Positions 61,281-64,000 of a stretch of DNA of 64,000 nt are shown one piece after another. The position numbers and the translations under genes are program-made. Every line of letters begins with the position of its first letter. Within the stretch, counting starts at the first letter, position 1. Below the pieces are notes generated by a model. The model was not told the origin of the DNA, did no database searches, and worked only from the letters and a program-made list of their open reading frames with translations. The DNA is from Lentimicrobiaceae bacterium. Lineage in GTDB: Bacteria; Bacteroidota; Bacteroidia; Bacteroidales; JAGONC01. Where the stretch lies: assembly GCA_017993235.1 (NCBI GenBank), contig JAGONC010000007.1, positions 1-64,000 of the forward strand, in the 5' to 3' direction.

Positions 61281-62957
61281 ATGAAAAAGATCCACCTCCT
61301 TTTTGCGTTTTTTACCTTGTTTGCCCCGGGGATCGTCTTTGCTCAATGGAGCGATGATCCTGCGATCAACACGGCTGTTTGCACCGATCCGGGGGAGCAG
61401 ACCCTGTGCAAAGTGGCCATAGGTGCCAATGACAATGTGTTCATCACTTATTTTGATTGGCAGTCAGGCAATTACAATGTCATGCTTCAGTACCTGAACA
61501 GGGATGGTTTTTTCCTGTGGAACCAGCCGGTACTGGTCAGCGACCATACCCAGGATTCATGGATATCAGATTATGATACCCGGGCCGATCATGAAGGAAA
61601 TTGCCTGACCATTTTTTCCGATATCCGGAACGGGAATACGAATCCGGTGATCTATAAGATTTCTCCACAGGGAGAGCATCTGTGGGGTCCGGATGGGATC
61701 GTGGTCTCTACGGATCCGACCGAGGAATACAGTCCGGTTTTGTGTGTTACCAGCGAGAACAAGGTGGTCACAGCATTTACCCGGAGTACGGACAGTAATT
61801 ATCCGCTGGTGATGGTGGCCTATGACGAGAGCGGGAACGCCCTATGGCCTGAAGGAGGGATCGTTCTGGTTCCGGAAGGTAATCAGAGCTACTGGGTACC
61901 TGTCCTGATCCCGGTGTCGGGAGGTGACTTCATCGTTGTCGTTTCCCGACGGGACGGCACGGGCCTGTACGCTCCCCGCTATGTGTATGCCATGCGGTAC
62001 CATATCGACGGGACCCCTGCCTGGAGTCAGGAAGCGGTGATCACTGAAGCCGGAGGTATTAATTCGTGGACCGATATCCAGGTCAAGGCCGACAACAATG
62101 ACGGAGTGATCGTTGCCTGGCACGATGACCGTAATTCCGACAATGTCAGCAGTTCATTTGTACAGCATGTGGATGGGGAGGGTAATCTGCTGCTTGCTGA
62201 AGATGGTGTGGAACTCAGCCTGTCGCCGAACCACCAGCGGTTTTATCCCCAGATAGCCGGTCAGGATGAAACCGGTGATATTTATCTGTTCTGGTATGAG
62301 ACTGATTACGACCAGAACTCTTCCGGGCTGGCCGGACAGGCGATCTCCTCCATCGGTACCCGTCTCTGGGGTGCCAACGGCAAGACCATCATTCCGCTGG
62401 GTGGATCGACGTATAATATTTTTGGCGCTGACCTCCAGCAGGAGCAATGCTTTGTGTTCTACGGGGCTTATGGGTCTGCGTACAATGATGTCAGGATCAA
62501 GGCGACCTGCACCGACCGGACAGGCAATTTTATCTGGCCCGACCAGCATATCTTTCTCTCGAATACGAACCAGGAGGTCATCCATCCTTTCCTGTCAGCC
62601 TATGCCAACCATCAATGGATATTCGGCTTTACCAGTACCAGGGGAGGGACGTATGATATCTATGCCCAGAATATGAACGATGACGGGACGTTGGGGGTGA
62701 AACCCATCGGTATAACAGAGACTGATGCCCCACACTTCACCTTTTATCCCAATCCGGTATCCGATAGGCTGACGATTCAGACCACTCATGCCGATCGGGT
62801 GCAGATATCCGATATGACCGGTAAGACAGTACTTGAACAACCGGTAAATGATAGGGAAACCATCCTGGATGTAAGCTTTCTGGATGCGGGGATCTATTTC
62901 GTTAAGGTTACAGGAGAGCAGGGGGTTGAGGTAAAGAAGGTAGTACACTTTAAATAA
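61281..62957 (+). CDS. Type IX-secreted protein with C-terminal sorting domain
   Basis: The 558-residue protein has a signal peptide (about 1-21, ending GIVFAQ) and a type A T9SS sorting domain at the end (about 480-558). That domain has FTFYPNPVSDRLTIQ, VQISDMTGKTVLEQPVND, and LDAGIYFVKVTGEQGVEVKK. The middle is a repeated beta-structure with DNNDGVIVAWHDDRNSDNVS, like the propeller-type repeats of cell-surface proteins. It would be exported across the outer membrane and anchored or released. The stop codon lies at the left edge of the second palindromic element. Confidence 0.9.
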   Translation: MKKIHLLFAFFTLFAPGIVFAQWSDDPAINTAVCTDPGEQTLCKVAIGANDNVFITYFDWQSGNYNVMLQYLNRDGFFLWNQPVLVSDHTQDSWISDYDTRADHEGNCLTIFSDIRNGNTNPVIYKISPQGEHLWGPDGIVVSTDPTEEYSPVLCVTSENKVVTAFTRSTDSNYPLVMVAYDESGNALWPEGGIVLVPEGNQSYWVPVLIPVSGGDFIVVVSRRDGTGLYAPRYVYAMRYHIDGTPAWSQEAVITEAGGINSWTDIQVKADNNDGVIVAWHDDRNSDNVSSSFVQHVDGEGNLLLAEDGVELSLSPNHQRFYPQIAGQDETGDIYLFWYETDYDQNSSGLAGQAISSIGTRLWGANGKTIIPLGGSTYNIFGADLQQEQCFVFYGAYGSAYNDVRIKATCTDRTGNFIWPDQHIFLSNTNQEVIHPFLSAYANHQWIFGFTSTRGGTYDIYAQNMNDDGTLGVKPIGITETDAPHFTFYPNPVSDRLTIQTTHADRVQISDMTGKTVLEQPVNDRETILDVSFLDAGIYFVKVTGEQGVEVKKVVHFK

Positions 62958-63119
62958 ATATCCAACATACGAACATACGAAGTTGAAGTAGAGTTGAAAG
63001 GCGAAGGCGATTGCAGATTTGAAGGTAGAAATGCGATTTCTTAATTCTAAATTCTAATCGTCAATCGCCTTCTACTTAACCTTCTACTTCAACTTCGAAT
63101 ATTCGAATGTTGGATATTT
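62956..63119. mobile_element. MITE-like palindromic element, copy 2
   Basis: This 164-bp imperfect palindrome begins AAATATCCAACATACGAACA and ends with the loose complement. It shares the terminal and internal blocks of copy 1 at 19431-19587 (GAAGTTGAAGTAGA, GGCGAAGGCGATTG). It begins inside the stop codon of the T9SS gene and ends four bases from the 3' end of tRNA-Cys. No open reading frame lies in it. Confidence 0.75.
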
Positions 63120-63123
63120 GAGG

Positions 63124-63194
63124 AGGCAACAACCGGATTCGAACCGGTGTACGAGGTTTTGCAGACCTCTGCCTAGCCACTCGGCCATGTTGCC
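63124..63194 (-). tRNA. tRNA-Cys (GCA)
   Basis: The 71-base tRNA folds with acceptor stem GGCAACA/TGTTGCC and the anticodon loop CTGCAAA in the stem GAGGT/ACCTC (anticodon GCA). The T-arm is CCGG-TTCGAAT-CCGG. The discriminator base is U73, the identity element for cysteine. The terminal CCA is not encoded. The palindromic element ends four bases downstream. Confidence 0.95.
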
Positions 63195-63246
63195 GTGATG
63201 ATGGGGCAAATATACGATAAAAAATTCATTTGAACAATCATCACGG

Positions 63247-63426
63247 CAAAATCCAAATTCCGGGACCCAAAATCCAAACAAATTCCAAATCCCAATGTCC
63301 AAATCCCAAATAAATCCCATGATCCAAAATCCAGGCATATCCCAGGAACAAAATTCCAAAACCTGACAATGTGCTGGAATTTGAAGTTTAGAATTTTTTT
63401 GGGATTTGGATTATGGAAGTTGGAAT
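63247..63426. repeat. AAATCCC/AAATTCC simple repeat tract between tRNA-Cys and folB
   Basis: The left part has repeated ATCCAAATTCC, AAATCCCAA and GATCCAAAATCC units. The right part has GGAATTTGAAGTTTAGAATT and GGGATTTGGATTATGG in the opposite sense, giving a loose inverted repeat. The tract ends at the folB stop codon. No gene is seen in it. Confidence 0.55.
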
Positions 63427-63777
63427 TTATTTGCGTAGCAATATACAGACTTTCTCCACTTTTCCACCTACCGGTGGATTGAGCTTGCAGACCCTAACTT
63501 CTGCTTTGATGATCTCCGGAAAATGAGTGCAAACCCGTACCAGGATCCTGCGTGCCACATGCTCCAGGAGCTTTGAACGGATTTTCATCTCTGCAGCAAC
63601 CAGTCCGTAAACGGTCTGATAATTAACGGTCTTTGCAAGATCATCGTTCATTTCCGCTTCCTGCGTTTCGGTTTCTAAGTGGAGATCCACGGTGAAACGG
63701 GTGCCGATGAGTTGTTCTTCTTTCATGCAACCATGATGAGCGAAAAAATCCATTCCCTCCAGGGAGATCTTTGCCAT
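63427..63777 (-). CDS. folB: Dihydroneopterin aldolase
   Basis: The 116-residue enzyme converts 7,8-dihydroneopterin to 6-hydroxymethyl-dihydropterin in folate synthesis. ISLEGMDFFAHHGCMKEEQL is the family start with the catalytic Glu region. VNYQTVYGLVAAEM and LLEHVARRILVRV follow. The catalytic lysine lies in KLNPPVGGKVEKVCIL. The length is normal. A TACTTTTG -7 element lies about 20 bases upstream. Confidence 0.94.
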   Translation of the reverse strand: MAKISLEGMDFFAHHGCMKEEQLIGTRFTVDLHLETETQEAEMNDDLAKTVNYQTVYGLVAAEMKIRSKLLEHVARRILVRVCTHFPEIIKAEVRVCKLNPPVGGKVEKVCILLRK

Positions 63778-63797
63778 GATTTTTAGATTTAAGTGTA

Positions 63798-63805
63798 CAA
63801 AAGTA
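63798..63805 (-). promoter_or_regulatory. -7 element for folB
   Basis: TACTTTTG on the minus strand matches TAnnTTTG, 20 bases before the start codon at 63777. It is divergent from the element at 63818-63825. Confidence 0.5.
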
Positions 63806-63817
63806 TCAGAAATTTAA

Positions 63818-63825
63818 TATTTTTG
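63818..63825 (+). promoter_or_regulatory. -7 element for the last gene in the window
   Basis: TATTTTTG on the plus strand matches TAnnTTTG and lies 44 bases before the ATG at 63870. Confidence 0.45.
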
Positions 63826-63869
63826 ATGCCCTTTAATGTTTTGTACGCATAATCTTAAAACTGAAAAGT

Positions 63870-64000
63870 ATGAAAAAATTTACATTGATTTTACTGGGTT
63901 TCTTTGCATATACCCTTGTTCACGCCCAGTCAAACGCTGAAGAAATCCAGATCATGCAGTCCCTGTTTGGCATGGAAAAGAAAGCACTCGTTGCCGAATT
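63870..64000 (+). CDS. Secreted protein, 5' end only
   Basis: The gene runs off the window after 43 codons. It begins with a clear signal peptide (MKKFTLILLGFFAYTLVHAQ), followed by NAEEIQIMQSLFGMEKKALV. It is transcribed away from folB. The short acidic mature start recalls small helical proteins of Bacteroidota, but no function can be given from this fragment. Confidence 0.75.
   Translation, partial: MKKFTLILLGFFAYTLVHAQSNAEEIQIMQSLFGMEKKALVAE

Overview
The window most likely comes from the chromosome of an uncultured or little-studied member of the Bacteroidota. Supporting signs are a type IX secretion C-terminal domain (61281-62957), TonB-dependent receptors with carboxypeptidase-like N-terminal domains, a LytS/LytTR pair, a Bacteroides-like fucose operon, and TAnnTTTG promoter -7 elements ahead of at least ten genes. 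Most genes lack a Shine-Dalgarno sequence. No rRNA, CRISPR array, transposase, prophage or conjugation gene was seen. The only tRNA is tRNA-Cys(GCA) near the right end. Coding density is high and most genes are housekeeping or envelope functions.

Layout. 1-3.1 kb: a type IIG (MmeI-like) restriction-methylation protein that looks truncated at its C-terminus, and a RelE-type toxin-antitoxin pair. 3.1-6.2 kb: a secreted M14 peptidase and a GT39-like membrane glycosyltransferase. 6.3-11.5 kb: an M16 peptidase lipoprotein with a B12-type radical SAM protein, the 3' relic of a radical SAM gene, and a small membrane protein. 11.7-19.4 kb: a TPR lipoprotein, a translationally coupled pair of unknown envelope proteins, a TonB-dependent receptor, a secreted TPR-like protein and a LytS/LytTR two-component pair. 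19.5-24.2 kb: a dicarboxylate/amino-acid:cation symporter divergent from a TetR regulator, and an AsmA-like protein. 24.3-31.5 kb: methylmalonyl-CoA epimerase, uridine kinase, alkaline phosphatase, an RluB-type pseudouridine synthase with a tandemly repeated basic extension, a YraN protein, LD-carboxypeptidase, a ferredoxin-nitroreductase and a DedA protein. 31.7-37.8 kb: MetRS, an RRM protein, a glycosyltransferase pseudogene, an acyl-CoA ligase and an OmpA-family protein.

37.9-48.2 kb: a large cysteine-rich orphan protein, a complete RND efflux operon (adaptor, pump, outer-membrane channel) followed by a non-phosphorylating GAPDH, and a GlsB-like protein. 48.3-54.4 kb: a membrane glycosyltransferase-like protein, a haem-receptor-like TonB protein with an upstream membrane protein, and a YiiX-like hydrolase. 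54.4-59.8 kb: a four-gene fucose operon (aldolase, kinase, isomerase, permease). 59.8-64 kb: a GC-rich structured intergenic island, a YpfJ-like metallopeptidase, a T9SS cargo protein, tRNA-Cys, FolB and the start of a secreted protein.

The most unusual content lies between genes. Two copies (19431-19587 and 62956-63119) of a roughly 160-bp palindromic, MITE-like element sit flush against gene ends, and one supplies the last residues and stop codon of the symporter. Other palindromic or simple repeats fill most convergent gene junctions. A CACAAAG/CAGAGG repeat family occurs four times, and a C-rich/G-rich hairpin repeat occurs twice. I found no convincing new defence or mobile system. The best candidates for undescribed biology are the palindromic element family, the GC-rich RNA-like island at about 60.03-60.15 kb and the orphan protein at 37921-40146.
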